DNA of 15,659 nt from Rhodospirillaceae bacterium UBA6608 (GCA_002433335.1 DJHY01000257.1:1-15659); one strand, 5' to 3'; shown: positions 1 through 8,460, counted from the first letter of the stretch. Translations and numbers: made by a program. Notes: a model not told the origin generated them from the letters alone.

Positions 1-1363
1 CGTGGTCGACCTGGGCGTGATGGTTCCGTACCAGAAGATCCTAGACGCCGCGAAGGAAGAAAAGGCCGATATCATTGGCCTGTCCGGCCTGATTACGCCG
101 TCGCTCGAGGAAATGGTCACCGTCGCCCGCGAGATGGAACGCCAGGACATGCGCCTGCCGCTGCTGATCGGCGGGGCGACCACGTCCAAGGTTCATACGG
201 CGGTTAAGGTCGCGCCGAATTATTCCGGCTCGACCGTCCATGTGCTGGACGCATCCCGCGCCGTCGGCGTGGCCTCGAACCTGTTGAGCGACACCCTGCG
301 CGACAACTATGTCGCCCAGGTCGCCAACGACTACACCGAAATCCGCGACAAGCACGCCGGACGCAACCGGACCGACAATCAGGCCGCCGTCGCCGACGCC
401 CGCGCCAACGGGTTCAAGGGCGAATGGTCATCCTATGCCCCGCCCGCGCCGACCTTCACCGGGTTGAAGGTGTTCGAAGACTACGACCTGGCGGAGTTGA
501 CCACGCGCATCGACTGGACGCCGTTCTTCCGCACCTGGGAATTGGCCGGAACCTATCCGGCGATCTTGGACGATGCCAAGGTCGGCGAAGCGGCGCGCAG
601 CCTGAAGGCCGATGCCGACGCGATGCTGCAAAAGATCATCGGCGAAAAATGGCTGACCGCCCGCGCGGTGGTCGGCTTCTTCCCGGCCAACAGCGTCGGC
701 GACGACGTCGAAATCTATGGCGACGACGACCGGAAGCAGGTCGTGACGACGCTCAATTTCCTAAGACAACAGATGAAGAAGGACGCGGGGCGGCCCAATT
801 TCTGCCTCGCCGACTTCATCGCGCCCAAGGCCAGCGGCACGTCAGACTATATCGGGGGTTTTGCCGTGACCGCTGGCCTTGGCATCGAAAAGAAGCTGGC
901 CGAATTCAAGGCCCAGCACGACGACTATTCCGACATCATGCTGAAGGCCCTGGCCGACCGTTTGGCCGAAGCCTTCGCCGAGCGCATGCATGAGCGGGTC
1001 CGTCGCGAATTCTGGGGCTATGCCCAGGACGAAACCCTGTCCAACGACGAGCTGATCCACGAGAAATACACCGGCATCCGCCCCGCCCCCGGCTATCCCG
1101 CCTGCCCGGACCATACGGAAAAGCGCAAGCTGTTCGACCTGTTGCAGGCCGAAAGCAATGCCGGGGTGGAGTTGACCGACAGCTTCGCCATGCTGCCGGC
1201 CTCCAGCGTCTCGGGGTTCTATTTCTCGCACCCGGACAGCCAGTACTTCGGCATCGGGCGGATTTCCAAGGATCAGGTCGAGGACTATGCCCAACGCAAG
1301 GGCCAGGACCTGGAAACCACGGAACGCTGGCTGGCGCCGAACCTGGCTTACGAACGCTCATAA
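1..1363 (+). CDS. metH: Cobalamin-dependent methionine synthase, C-terminal part (5' end outside window)
   Basis: MetH transfers a methyl group from methyltetrahydrofolate to homocysteine through a cobalamin cofactor in the cytosol, giving methionine. Only the last 453 codons are present, about the final third of a usual ~1,230-residue enzyme. Numbering from base 2, residues 1-100 are the later half of the B12-binding domain: the S28-G-L-I-T32 segment and IGGATTS (56-62) line the cobalamin tail pocket. The DxHxxG motif with the Co-ligand histidine must lie just upstream of the window. Residues ~140-453 form the AdoMet-binding reactivation domain, with D171 in RIDWTPFF and the RPAPGYPACP motif (R360-Y365) that contacts AdoMet. 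The match to the E. coli protein, from memory, is close along the whole length and the frame is intact to TAA at 1361-1363. The homocysteine and folate domains cannot be assessed. Confidence 0.97.
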   Translation, partial: VVDLGVMVPYQKILDAAKEEKADIIGLSGLITPSLEEMVTVAREMERQDMRLPLLIGGATTSKVHTAVKVAPNYSGSTVHVLDASRAVGVASNLLSDTLRDNYVAQVANDYTEIRDKHAGRNRTDNQAAVADARANGFKGEWSSYAPPAPTFTGLKVFEDYDLAELTTRIDWTPFFRTWELAGTYPAILDDAKVGEAARSLKADADAMLQKIIGEKWLTARAVVGFFPANSVGDDVEIYGDDDRKQVVTTLNFLRQQMKKDAGRPNFCLADFIAPKASGTSDYIGGFAVTAGLGIEKKLAEFKAQHDDYSDIMLKALADRLAEAFAERMHERVRREFWGYAQDETLSNDELIHEKYTGIRPAPGYPACPDHTEKRKLFDLLQAESNAGVELTDSFAMLPASSVSGFYFSHPDSQYFGIGRISKDQVEDYAQRKGQDLETTERWLAPNLAYERS

Positions 1364-1364
1364 G

Positions 1365-1391
1365 GGCTGCTGAAACGACGTTTCAGCGGCT
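1365..1391 (+). terminator. Hairpin just after metH (weak terminator candidate)
   Basis: Bases 1365-1376 and 1380-1391 can pair in a 12-step stem (core GCTGAAAC/GTTTCAGC, two G.T wobbles) closed by a 3-base loop, beginning one base after the metH stop codon. There is no T-run after it, so it is not a canonical intrinsic terminator; it may protect the 3' end or help Rho-dependent termination. The rest of the 1364-1478 gap holds no recognisable gene. Confidence 0.45.
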
Positions 1392-1472
1392 TGGAATTCG
1401 GGGGCCGCTGGCGCATCATGTCGCCATGATTCGCCCGCCCCTTCGCCCCCGATCCCGCCCCTTCGGCGCTAA

Positions 1473-1492
1473 CCTGCCGTGAGCACGGCAGG
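1473..1492 (+). other. Inverted repeat enclosing the helicase GTG start
   Basis: CCTGCCGT (1473-1480) and ACGGCAGG (1485-1492) are perfect complements with a 4-base loop. The GTG start codon of the helicase (1479-1481) spans the 3' edge of the first arm and the loop. If folded in the mRNA this would partly hide the start codon. No good Shine-Dalgarno sequence is seen before it. Confidence 0.5.
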
Positions 1493-4256
1493 GGTCCCTT
1501 ATCCGCAATTGCGCGACGTCCCGGCCCTGGTGGCCGGGCTGCGCCATTGCGCCTGGCTGTCGCCGGACGGCGAGATCGACAGCCCGACACCCGCCGAAGC
1601 CGCACGCCGGGTGCGCAGCCAATCCGGCCCGATCATGGTCTGCCATGCCAAGGCCACGGCCAGGCGCCTGAACCTGCAGGGCCTGCCCGCCCTGGACCTG
1701 TTGGAATTGTTCGCGTTCTGCCGCCCGGCGCAATTCTGTCTGCCGACGGCGCGGGGCTTGGCCGAAGCCCTGAACCTTCCATTGCCGTCTAACCACGAAT
1801 CCGAGGCCGAGACCCTGATGCTCGCCGCCTATCGCCTGCTGACCGAACTGCGCGAGGAAGCACGCGGCGACAGCGCCGCCATCGCCTGGGCCATGGGTCG
1901 GGGCGGCTGGCCATGGGCCGCATCCGTACTGGCCGCACTGGGGGCCAGGGAAGAGCCTCATTCGTCGTCGGCGCGGCGCGGCCTGCGTATCTGGGAGCGC
2001 CTGCCCGAATGGGAAGACGAAGCCCCGCCCCCGCCGCCCGGCAACCAAGCCGTCAGCGCGACCGAGGCCCGGGCGCAACTGGCGCAACTGCTGGGGCGCG
2101 GGTCGGAGCAACGGCCGCAACAATCGGATTACGCCGCCGGGGCTGCGGCGGCGTTCCTGCCGCGTGACCGGGCGAGCGAGCCGCGCTTCGTCCTTGCCGA
2201 GGCCGGGACCGGCGTCGGCAAGACCCTGGGCTATATCGCGCCGGCCAGCGTCTGGGCCGCGAAGAATCAGGGCACGGTGTGGATTTCGACCTTTACCCGT
2301 AACCTGCAACGCCAGCTCGACGCCGAATTGGACCGGCTCTATCCCGACGCCGTGGAGAAAGAACGCAAGGTCGTCGTCCGCAAGGGGCGGGAAAACTATT
2401 TCTGCATCCTCAACTACGAAGAAGCCCTGAACCGCGCCATGCAGATGCCGGGCCGCGATTCCATCGCCCTGGGCCTGTTGGCGCGCTGGGCGATGGCGAC
2501 CCGCGACGGCGACATGGTCGGCGGCGATTTCCCGGCTTGGCTGGCCGACTTGCTGGGGGCCGGGCTGACCACGGACTTGACCGACACCCGGGGCGAATGC
2601 GTCTACGCCGCCTGCGCCCATTACGGAAAATGCTTCATTGAACGCTCGCAGCGGCGCGCCAAGCACGCCGAGATCGTCGTCGCCAACCATGCCCTGGTGA
2701 TGATCCAGGCGGCCATGGGGGGCATAGGGTCTGACGACGGCATGGGCCTGCCGCTGCGCTATGTGTTCGACGAAGGCCACCACCTGTTCAGCGCCGCCGA
2801 CGGCGCCTTTTCCGCCAACCTGTCCGGGTTCGAGACGGCGGACCTGCGGCGCTGGCTGGTCGGCGCGGAAGAAGGACAGCGTTCGCGCTCCCGCGGCCTG
2901 CGCGCCCGGATCGAGGAAATGATCGCCGACGACGACAAGGCCCAGGAAGCGCTCGACGATGTCCTGGCCGCCGCCCGCGCCCTGCCCGGCCCGGCATGGC
3001 GGCAACGGATCGAGGGCGCGCCGCGCGGCCCGGCCGAGGACTTCCTGGCCCGCCTGCGGACCCAGGTCCTGGCCCGCTCGGAAGATCAGGACGCGGGCTA
3101 TTCCCTGGAGTGCGAGCCGCATCCGACGCCGGAAGGGTTGCTCGCCGCCGCCGGCGCGTTGGAAGCCGCCCTTGCCAAATTGGGCAAGCCCATGGGCGAG
3201 TTGATCCAGCGCCTGGCCGGAAAGCTCGACGACGAAGCCGACAGCATGGAGACCAAGGAGCGCAACCGGGTCGAAGCGGTAATCCGCTCGCTGGAGCGGC
3301 GAGGCCTGACCCAGATCGCCGCCTGGCGCGACATGCTGAAGGCCCTGGCCAAAGGCGAAACGCCTGAGACCTTCGTCGATTGGTTCGCCCTGGAGCGGGT
3401 CGGCGGGCGCGAGATCGACGTCTCGTTCCATCGTCATTACGTCGATCCGACCGTACCCTTCGCCCGCGACGTGGCAGGGGAAGCCCACGGCATTCTGGTG
3501 ACCTCGGCGACGCTGCGCGACATCACCAACGACGACCGCGACCCGGACGGCGACGGCTGGCCCCAGGCCTCGGCCCGCACCGGCGCCGTCCATATGGCCC
3601 GGCCCGCCGTGCATGTGGCCGTGCCCTCGCCGTTCGACTACGGCAAGCAGACCCGTGTGCTGGTGGTCGGGGACGTCAACCGCAATTCCGCCGATCAAGT
3701 CGCGGCGGCCTACCGCGAATTGTTCCTGGCGTCGGGCGGCGGGGGGCTCGGTCTGTTCACCGCCATCAACCGCCTGCGCGCCGTTCATCAGCGCATCGCC
3801 GGGCCGCTCGAAGACCGGGACATTCCCCTTTACGCCCAGCATGTCGACGCCCTGGACACCGGCACGCTGATCGACATTTTCCGGGCCGAGGAAGATGCCT
3901 GCCTGTTGGGCACCGATGCGGTGCGCGACGGGGTCGACGTGCCGGGCCGCTCGCTACGCCTGATCGTATTCGACCGCGTCCCCTGGCCGCGCCCGGATAT
4001 CCTGCACAAGGCCCGGCGCAATGCCTTCGGCGGGCGCGATTACGACGAGGCCCTAACCCGATTGAAGCTGAAACAGGCGTTCGGGCGGCTGATCCGCCGG
4101 GCCGGGGACCGGGGCGTTTTCGTCATGCTGGACCGCGCCTTGCCGACCCGATTGGCCGCGGCCTTTCCGGAAGCGGTGGAGATACAACGCCTGGGCCTGA
4201 GCGAAGCCGTCGCCCAGGTGAAGACGTTTTTCGCGGATACGCCCGACGACGCCTAA
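1479..4256 (+). CDS. ATP-dependent DNA helicase, DinG/XPD family with Fe-S domain
   Basis: A 925-residue superfamily 2 helicase that should unwind DNA 5'-3' and act in repair or replication restart. After an N-terminal region (1-230) without clear motifs, Walker A is EAGTGVGKT (241-249). The four cysteines expected to hold a 4Fe-4S cluster are C309, C374, C379 and C385, in the XPD/DinG position between motifs I and II. Walker B is DEGH (431-434). The second RecA-like domain has LVTSATLRD (673-681), GLFTAINRLRAVHQ (758-771), LLGTDAVRDGVDVPG (809-823) and the motif VI stretch QAFGRLIRRAGDRG (866-879). The GTG start is chosen because an in-frame TAA lies at 1470-1472 and conserved-looking sequence begins within about 15 residues; the next in-frame ATG (codon 53) would cut this off. 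It is longer than E. coli DinG (~715), a length I recall for alphaproteobacterial members. It is monocistronic, and its stop overlaps that of the convergent permease. Confidence 0.93.
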   Translation: MSTAGVPYPQLRDVPALVAGLRHCAWLSPDGEIDSPTPAEAARRVRSQSGPIMVCHAKATARRLNLQGLPALDLLELFAFCRPAQFCLPTARGLAEALNLPLPSNHESEAETLMLAAYRLLTELREEARGDSAAIAWAMGRGGWPWAASVLAALGAREEPHSSSARRGLRIWERLPEWEDEAPPPPPGNQAVSATEARAQLAQLLGRGSEQRPQQSDYAAGAAAAFLPRDRASEPRFVLAEAGTGVGKTLGYIAPASVWAAKNQGTVWISTFTRNLQRQLDAELDRLYPDAVEKERKVVVRKGRENYFCILNYEEALNRAMQMPGRDSIALGLLARWAMATRDGDMVGGDFPAWLADLLGAGLTTDLTDTRGECVYAACAHYGKCFIERSQRRAKHAEIVVANHALVMIQAAMGGIGSDDGMGLPLRYVFDEGHHLFSAADGAFSANLSGFETADLRRWLVGAEEGQRSRSRGLRARIEEMIADDDKAQEALDDVLAAARALPGPAWRQRIEGAPRGPAEDFLARLRTQVLARSEDQDAGYSLECEPHPTPEGLLAAAGALEAALAKLGKPMGELIQRLAGKLDDEADSMETKERNRVEAVIRSLERRGLTQIAAWRDMLKALAKGETPETFVDWFALERVGGREIDVSFHRHYVDPTVPFARDVAGEAHGILVTSATLRDITNDDRDPDGDGWPQASARTGAVHMARPAVHVAVPSPFDYGKQTRVLVVGDVNRNSADQVAAAYRELFLASGGGGLGLFTAINRLRAVHQRIAGPLEDRDIPLYAQHVDALDTGTLIDIFRAEEDACLLGTDAVRDGVDVPGRSLRLIVFDRVPWPRPDILHKARRNAFGGRDYDEALTRLKLKQAFGRLIRRAGDRGVFVMLDRALPTRLAAAFPEAVEIQRLGLSEAVAQVKTFFADTPDDA

Positions 4257-5212
4257 GGCAACAGAGAATCCGCGACCTGCGGCAGGGCGAAGAACGCACC
4301 GATGGTGATGACCGCGAACAAGGTCGAGAACAGCGTCCCCGACGAGGTGCGGCGGATATAGACATCCTGCTGCTGGGCCAGAACGAAGCAGCTCGCCCCC
4401 GTCGGCAGCGCCGCCAGCATGACAAGGACGATCAGCCAGTCGGCCCGCACATCGAACACATAGGCGCCCAGGACCCAGGTCACCGCCGGATGGATCAGAA
4501 GCTTGATGACGACCATCACCGAGACCTCGCCCATGCCTTCGGAGATCGGCTTACCGACCAGGAACAGGCCCAGTGCGAACAACGCCCCCGGCCCCGCCGC
4601 CGCCCCCAGCACGGAGGCGTAAGTGTCGACCGGCACCGGCAGCTTCAGGCCGCTGAGCGACCAAACCATGCCGAGCGCGCAACCGATGAACAGCGGACTT
4701 TTCAGCAGCCCCCAGATGGAATCGACGAACACATGGGCCAGCCGCCGCCCGGTGCCCTTGCTTTTCCCGGCGACGATCAGAACCTCGGTCACGGCGATGA
4801 ATACTACCGTCTGAAAGACCGTGGCGATGGCCGCCGGCAGGGCCGCGTCGGGCCCGAACGCGACGATGGCAAGCGGGATGCCCATGTAGCCCGTGTTGGC
4901 GAAGACCGAGACCATGGCGAACAGGGACGATTGCGGCATCTCGTTCTTGAACACGAACTGGGACAGGAAATAGGCGCCCACGAAGGTCACGGCATTGCCG
5001 CCCAGATAGGCCAGGATGAAGGGCGCGTCGAAGATGGTCGAGGCATCGACCCGCGCCATCGAATGCCCCAACAGAACCGGCAGCGCGACGTAATAGACGA
5101 AGCGGTTCAAGGCATCGGTCGAGGACGCGCCCATGACGCCGACGCGCCCGGCCAAGTATCCGGTCAGGATGATGGCGAACACAGGCAGGACGACGTTCAG
5201 GATGGGTTCCAT
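4253..5212 (-). CDS. AEC-family (auxin efflux carrier-like) permease
   Basis: A 319-residue inner-membrane transporter of the auxin efflux carrier family, whose bacterial members export or import small organic acids such as malate or malonate; the substrate here cannot be read from sequence. About ten hydrophobic segments run from residue 3 to the C-terminus. Family signatures are FANTGYMGIPLA (104-115) in the middle and ALPTGASCFVLAQQ near residues 272-285. The start at 5212 is chosen because GGAG lies 5 bases before it in the mRNA and MEPILNVVLPVFAIILTGY is the typical family N-terminus; an upstream in-frame extension to 5353 adds only hydrophilic sequence that overlaps the divergent dehydrogenase. 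The TAG stop (4253-4255) overlaps the helicase TAA by two bases (genes overlap by four) with no terminator between. It shares the 5213-5316 region with the divergent dehydrogenase, so the two may be co-regulated. Confidence 0.92.
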   Translation of the reverse strand: MEPILNVVLPVFAIILTGYLAGRVGVMGASSTDALNRFVYYVALPVLLGHSMARVDASTIFDAPFILAYLGGNAVTFVGAYFLSQFVFKNEMPQSSLFAMVSVFANTGYMGIPLAIVAFGPDAALPAAIATVFQTVVFIAVTEVLIVAGKSKGTGRRLAHVFVDSIWGLLKSPLFIGCALGMVWSLSGLKLPVPVDTYASVLGAAAGPGALFALGLFLVGKPISEGMGEVSVMVVIKLLIHPAVTWVLGAYVFDVRADWLIVLVMLAALPTGASCFVLAQQQDVYIRRTSSGTLFSTLFAVITIGAFFALPQVADSLLP

Positions 5213-5251
5213 GGCGGCTCCGGCGGCATAAGATTTGTGAGGCATCAGGGC

Positions 5252-5281
5252 TTGACCGTCGAACGGCCACCCACCCATAAC
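5252..5281 (+). promoter_or_regulatory. Possible sigma-70 promoter for the dehydrogenase
   Basis: TTGACC (5252-5257) and CATAAC (5276-5281) are 18 bases apart in the 104-bp divergent gap between permease and dehydrogenase. The match is moderate (5/6 and 4/6). An AT-rich patch (ATATTTATAAA, 5292-5302) lies between it and the GGAG ribosome site at 5305-5308. No clear promoter was found for the permease on the other strand. Confidence 0.3.
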
Positions 5282-5316
5282 GGATGCACCAATATTTATA
5301 AAGCGGAGAGCATCTA

Positions 5317-6231
5317 ATGACCAACCTCGCTGAGTCCAATTTGGCGGGAACAACGATCGGCTTCATCGGGCTGGGCCTGATGGGAAAACCCATGGCGCGG
5401 AATCTTGCCGCCGCCGGGGCCAAGCTGGTCGTCAACAACCGGTCCCAGGGCGTGATCGAGGAACTGGCCAAGGAAGGCATGACCCCGGCCGCGACCCCGC
5501 GCGAGGCGGCGGAGAAATCCGACATCGTGATCTGCATGCTGCCGGACACGCCGACGTTGGAGAAAATCCTGACCGGGCCGGACGGCGTATTCGCCGCCCC
5601 GATCCAGGGCAAGCTGGTGATCGACATGGGCACCTCGAAACTGTTGGCGACGCGCGCCTTGGCCGCCAAGGCGCTGGAGCTTGGCGCCGAATATCTGGAC
5701 GCCCCGGTGTCCGGCGGCACGGTCGGCGCCGAGGCCGGAAACCTGACGATCATGGCCGGCGGGTCGGACGAAGCGTTCGCCCGCGCCGAACCGCTGCTGC
5801 AGGTAATGGGCGCCAAGATTACCCATGTCGGCGCGACCGGGGCCGGACAGGTCGCCAAGGCCGCCAATCAGGTCATTGTCGGATTGAACATCGGCGCCGT
5901 GGCCGAGGCCCTGTCCCTGGCCCAGGCGGCGGGCGTCGACCCCGGCAAGGTCCGCGAAGCCCTGGGCGGCGGGTTCGCCGATAGCCGCATTCTGGAGCTT
6001 CACGGCCTGCGTATGGTCGAGGGCAAATTCACCCCCGGCGCGCGATGCCCGATCCAACGCAAGGACATGGATCAGGCGATGGAATTGGCCGACCATCTGG
6101 GGATCGAGCTTCCGGCGACGTCGCTCAGCCGCGATTTGTACGATCGTGTAATCGACGCCGGGGACGGCGACCTGGATCATTCGGGCCTGATCCGCGCCAT
6201 CCGCCCCGATTGGCCGGTGAATGAACGATAA
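5317..6231 (+). CDS. NAD(P)-dependent beta-hydroxyacid dehydrogenase (3-hydroxyisobutyrate / tartronate semialdehyde reductase family)
   Basis: A 304-residue cytosolic enzyme that reversibly oxidises a beta-hydroxyacid to a semialdehyde with NAD(P). The Rossmann motif is GFIGLGLMGKPMARNL (15-30), the substrate loop DAPVSGGTVGAEAGNLTIMAGG (128-149), and the catalytic lysine is K181 in GAGQVAKAANQ, with N185 after it. A late KD pair (K249-D250) in the helical domain also fits the family. The residue after the first dinucleotide-binding strand (VVNNRSQ, 38-44) is N-R rather than D/E, which hints at NADPH but does not prove it. Motifs and length suit GarR/GlxR (2-hydroxy-3-oxopropionate reductase) somewhat better than valine-pathway MmsB, but I would not assign a name. 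GGAG lies 8 bases before the ATG. The gene ends 21 bp before the convergent kinase gene. Confidence 0.92.
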   Translation: MTNLAESNLAGTTIGFIGLGLMGKPMARNLAAAGAKLVVNNRSQGVIEELAKEGMTPAATPREAAEKSDIVICMLPDTPTLEKILTGPDGVFAAPIQGKLVIDMGTSKLLATRALAAKALELGAEYLDAPVSGGTVGAEAGNLTIMAGGSDEAFARAEPLLQVMGAKITHVGATGAGQVAKAANQVIVGLNIGAVAEALSLAQAAGVDPGKVREALGGGFADSRILELHGLRMVEGKFTPGARCPIQRKDMDQAMELADHLGIELPATSLSRDLYDRVIDAGDGDLDHSGLIRAIRPDWPVNER

Positions 6232-6252
6232 GCGTGAACGAACGGCGAGGAC

Positions 6253-7962
6253 CTAAACGGCTTTTCGCGCCATGTCCGCCGCGGCGACCGGCAAGGTGAA
6301 TGTCACTTTGGTGCCTTCGCCGGGCGCGCTGTCGATGTGGATATGACCACCCTGGATCTCCACCAGCGAACGGGTGATCGACAAGCCCAGGCCCCAGCCT
6401 TTGTCCGTGGTGAACGGATTCTGGCGACGCTTGGTGAAGGGCTCCAACAGGCGGTCAATCAATTCGGGCGGAATGCCCGGGCCGTTGTCGGCCACCGAAA
6501 CCTCGACCATCCCATCCGCCTGCACGGCGCTGACCGTGATTGCGCCTGACGGCGGTGTGAACTTGATCGCATTGACCAGCAAATTGAAGAACACCTGCTT
6601 GACCGCCCGAACATCCGCCCAGATCGGCGGGATGTCGTCGGGAATATCGAGAGTGACCGAGAGGTCTTTTTGATATGCACGGTCGCGGGCGGCATCGGTG
6701 CATTCCGTCGCCAAGACCTTCAAACAGGTCTCCTCGGGCTCATGATGAGACGCGCCTGCCTCGATCGCGGAAATATCCAAAAGGTCTTCGACCAACGACA
6801 ACAGATACGTCGCGCTGGAATGGATGTCTTTGGCGTACTCGCGGTACTTTCCCGCACCGGGCGGGCCGAAATATTGCTGATGCAGAATGTCGGAAAACCC
6901 GATGATCGCGTTCAACGGCGTGCGCAGCTCGTGGCTCATCGTGGCCAGGAATTGCGTCTTCGCCAAGTTGGCGTCTTCGGCCAGGGCCAAGGCGGCGCGC
7001 AATTCCTGCTGCACCGATTTTTCCTTGGTGATGTCGACCATGATCGTCAGCAGCACGTTGTCGTGACCTTCGCCGACAGCCATGGGAATCTTGAAGGTTC
7101 TGAGATGTCGTTCACCCGTCGCCGGAAAGTTTCGGACGAGTTCTTCGACACTGCGTCTACCGGAATTCACCACATCCCGATCCACGGCTGTCACGGCAGG
7201 GACGCCGGCATCCGGAAAAATGTCGGCCCGCGTCTTTCCGACCAACGCATCCGTGGTCGAACCGACCCAGGCCGCGTAGGTCGGATTGGCGACCAGGATC
7301 CGGCCTTGCTTGTCCTTCAGGGTCATACCATCGGGCAAACTATCGATAATCGATTGAAGCTGCGCTTCGCTGATGGCCAGGGCTTTACGGGTGGAGATCC
7401 GATCATCGACATACGCCAGGATCATCCCCAGGACCATCGTCGCCGGGGTGAAGGTGACGGCGAACGGTAGGCCGATCGTGTTCAAAACCTTTTCCGCAAT
7501 AGGAGCAGGCAGTTGGGTGAATATCCCAAGAACCGTGACATGCACGACGAAGCCGAACAACAGCAACGACCACCATTTGAGTGGAACCCGTCCCGACCGC
7601 CAAAGCGCGCGGAAACCGACGCCAAGGGTTGCACAGGCAATCACCACCGCGACCCCGGTCGGCGCGCCGACGCCACCGAGATAAATGCGATATCCGGCGG
7701 AAATCACACCCGCGATCAGCGCGCAGACAGGCCCGCCGAACACGCCTGACAGACTAATGATCACGGACCGTGGATCAAAGATAACACCGGGCGCGACCGT
7801 GATCGGGGCCAGCATGCCGACGACACAGACCGTTCCGAACAACACGCCGGACAATACTTTCCCGGTGCTTTCTTCGTTCGGCCATTTCTCCGCGATAAAT
7901 GCGTAAAGCAGGCAAAGCGACAAAAGCAGCGAAGATGCTTTGGCGAGTTCCGCGACGATCAT
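6253..7962 (-). CDS. Membrane sensor histidine kinase (5TM-LYT, PAS, HisKA, HATPase)
   Basis: A 569-residue inner-membrane kinase. Residues 1-190 hold about six hydrophobic segments with a 5TM-LYT signature: FDPRSVIISLSGVFGGP (62-78) followed by IAGVISAGYRIYLGG (83-97), as in LytS-type sensors. A PAS domain spans ~200-315, beginning ISEAQLQSIIDSLPDG. The HisKA box is FLATMSHELRTPLNAIIGFSD with phospho-acceptor H344. The ATPase domain has the N box at N460/N464 (FFNLLVNAIKFTP), G1 at DNGPGIP (492-498) and G2 at GWGLGLSI (522-529). There is no receiver or HPt domain, and no response regulator with a phospho-acceptor aspartate lies beside it, so its partner is elsewhere. The Shine-Dalgarno site is weak. 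The cupin gene ends 97 bp upstream on the same strand and may be co-transcribed. The signal sensed cannot be told. Confidence 0.93.
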   Translation of the reverse strand: MIVAELAKASSLLLSLCLLYAFIAEKWPNEESTGKVLSGVLFGTVCVVGMLAPITVAPGVIFDPRSVIISLSGVFGGPVCALIAGVISAGYRIYLGGVGAPTGVAVVIACATLGVGFRALWRSGRVPLKWWSLLLFGFVVHVTVLGIFTQLPAPIAEKVLNTIGLPFAVTFTPATMVLGMILAYVDDRISTRKALAISEAQLQSIIDSLPDGMTLKDKQGRILVANPTYAAWVGSTTDALVGKTRADIFPDAGVPAVTAVDRDVVNSGRRSVEELVRNFPATGERHLRTFKIPMAVGEGHDNVLLTIMVDITKEKSVQQELRAALALAEDANLAKTQFLATMSHELRTPLNAIIGFSDILHQQYFGPPGAGKYREYAKDIHSSATYLLSLVEDLLDISAIEAGASHHEPEETCLKVLATECTDAARDRAYQKDLSVTLDIPDDIPPIWADVRAVKQVFFNLLVNAIKFTPPSGAITVSAVQADGMVEVSVADNGPGIPPELIDRLLEPFTKRRQNPFTTDKGWGLGLSITRSLVEIQGGHIHIDSAPGEGTKVTFTLPVAAADMARKAV

Positions 7963-8009
7963 GTGCTCAGACTACTCTAAAGAATCGCGAATAATAACCA
8001 GACCAAAAG

Positions 8010-8019
8010 TGCAGGTTAT
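8010..8019. repeat. Direct repeat copy 1, upstream of kinase gene
   Basis: TGCAGGTTAT at 8010-8019 recurs exactly at 8054-8063. The copies are 44 bp apart, close to four helical turns, and both lie upstream of the kinase start at 7962. This could be a pair of regulator sites or chance. Confidence 0.45.
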
Positions 8020-8053
8020 CTTATGTAGCCCCGGGGACCATACCCACCTGCCC

Positions 8054-8063
8054 TGCAGGTTAT
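8054..8063. repeat. Direct repeat copy 2, at the end of the cupin gene
   Basis: Second exact copy of TGCAGGTTAT. It overlaps the cupin stop codon (8060-8062). The 8020-8053 stretch between the copies also contains the palindrome CCCCGGGG. Confidence 0.45.
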
Positions 8064-8347
8064 GCAGGATGGCGCGGCGCACTCAGAAAATGGGTATCGG
8101 CACCCGAGATCCGCTCGGTATGACGGACATTCGCCGGAACCTCGATCGACCCGCCGGCGGGACAAGGATGCGTTTCGACCTTCCCGTCGACCTCTAATTC
8201 CAGGGTCATTTCTCCGTCGATGATATAGACGAAAAGGTCGAACGGATGCGTGTGCCATTCGTTGAAACGGCCGCTCAGCCATGTCAGTTCATTTGGCTTG
8301 TCGTAGCCCTGATCTGTCGCAATACGGCGAAAATCGTCTTCGGTCAT
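8060..8347 (-). CDS. Small single-domain cupin protein
   Basis: A 95-residue cupin fold protein without signal peptide. Cupin motif 1 is visible as WHTHPFDLFVYIIDGEM, with the two metal-ligand histidines; the usual glutamate after HxH is replaced by a hydrophobic/acidic stretch. Motif 2 is the GGSIEVPANVRH segment giving the last histidine. Such proteins may bind a metal and act as small-molecule enzymes or sensors; nothing here fixes a substrate. The start at 8347 is preferred over an in-frame ATG at 8380 because GGAG sits 6 bases before it in the mRNA. It precedes the histidine kinase on the same strand (97-bp gap), so it could be part of that signalling unit. A sigma-70 promoter candidate lies at 8431-8460. 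Confidence 0.85.
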   Translation of the reverse strand: MTEDDFRRIATDQGYDKPNELTWLSGRFNEWHTHPFDLFVYIIDGEMTLELEVDGKVETHPCPAGGSIEVPANVRHTERISGADTHFLSAPRHPA

Positions 8348-8430
8348 GGCCGTCTCCGAGCCGGTTTTTGATGAATTCAATCCGATTATCCACCGCCGCC
8401 AAGCCGAGGTTCAAGCTCACTTTGCAGGCG

Positions 8431-8460
8431 ATTATGTGGCTAATTTTTTAGCAATGCCAA
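8431..8460 (-). promoter_or_regulatory. Sigma-70-type promoter candidate for the cupin gene, with palindrome in the spacer
   Basis: On the minus strand TTGGCA (8460-8455) and CATAAT (8436-8431) are 18 bases apart, each one base off consensus. The spacer contains the perfect palindrome GCTAA-TTTT-TTAGC (8439-8452), well placed for a repressor or activator. The start of transcription would be near 8424, about 75 bases before the cupin ATG. Confidence 0.5.

Noticed and set aside
1416..3842. An 808-codon open frame on the minus strand opposite the helicase gene
   Set aside because: It is a GC-rich antisense shadow: Gly/Arg/Gln-rich with no domain signature, while the opposite strand has all helicase motifs.
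3380..5317. A 645-codon plus-strand frame across the helicase end and the permease gene
   Set aside because: Very high Arg/Gly/Pro/Gln content and no motif; it overlaps two well-supported genes.
6232..6252. Terminator between the convergent dehydrogenase and kinase genes
   Set aside because: The 21-bp gap contains no stem or T-run.
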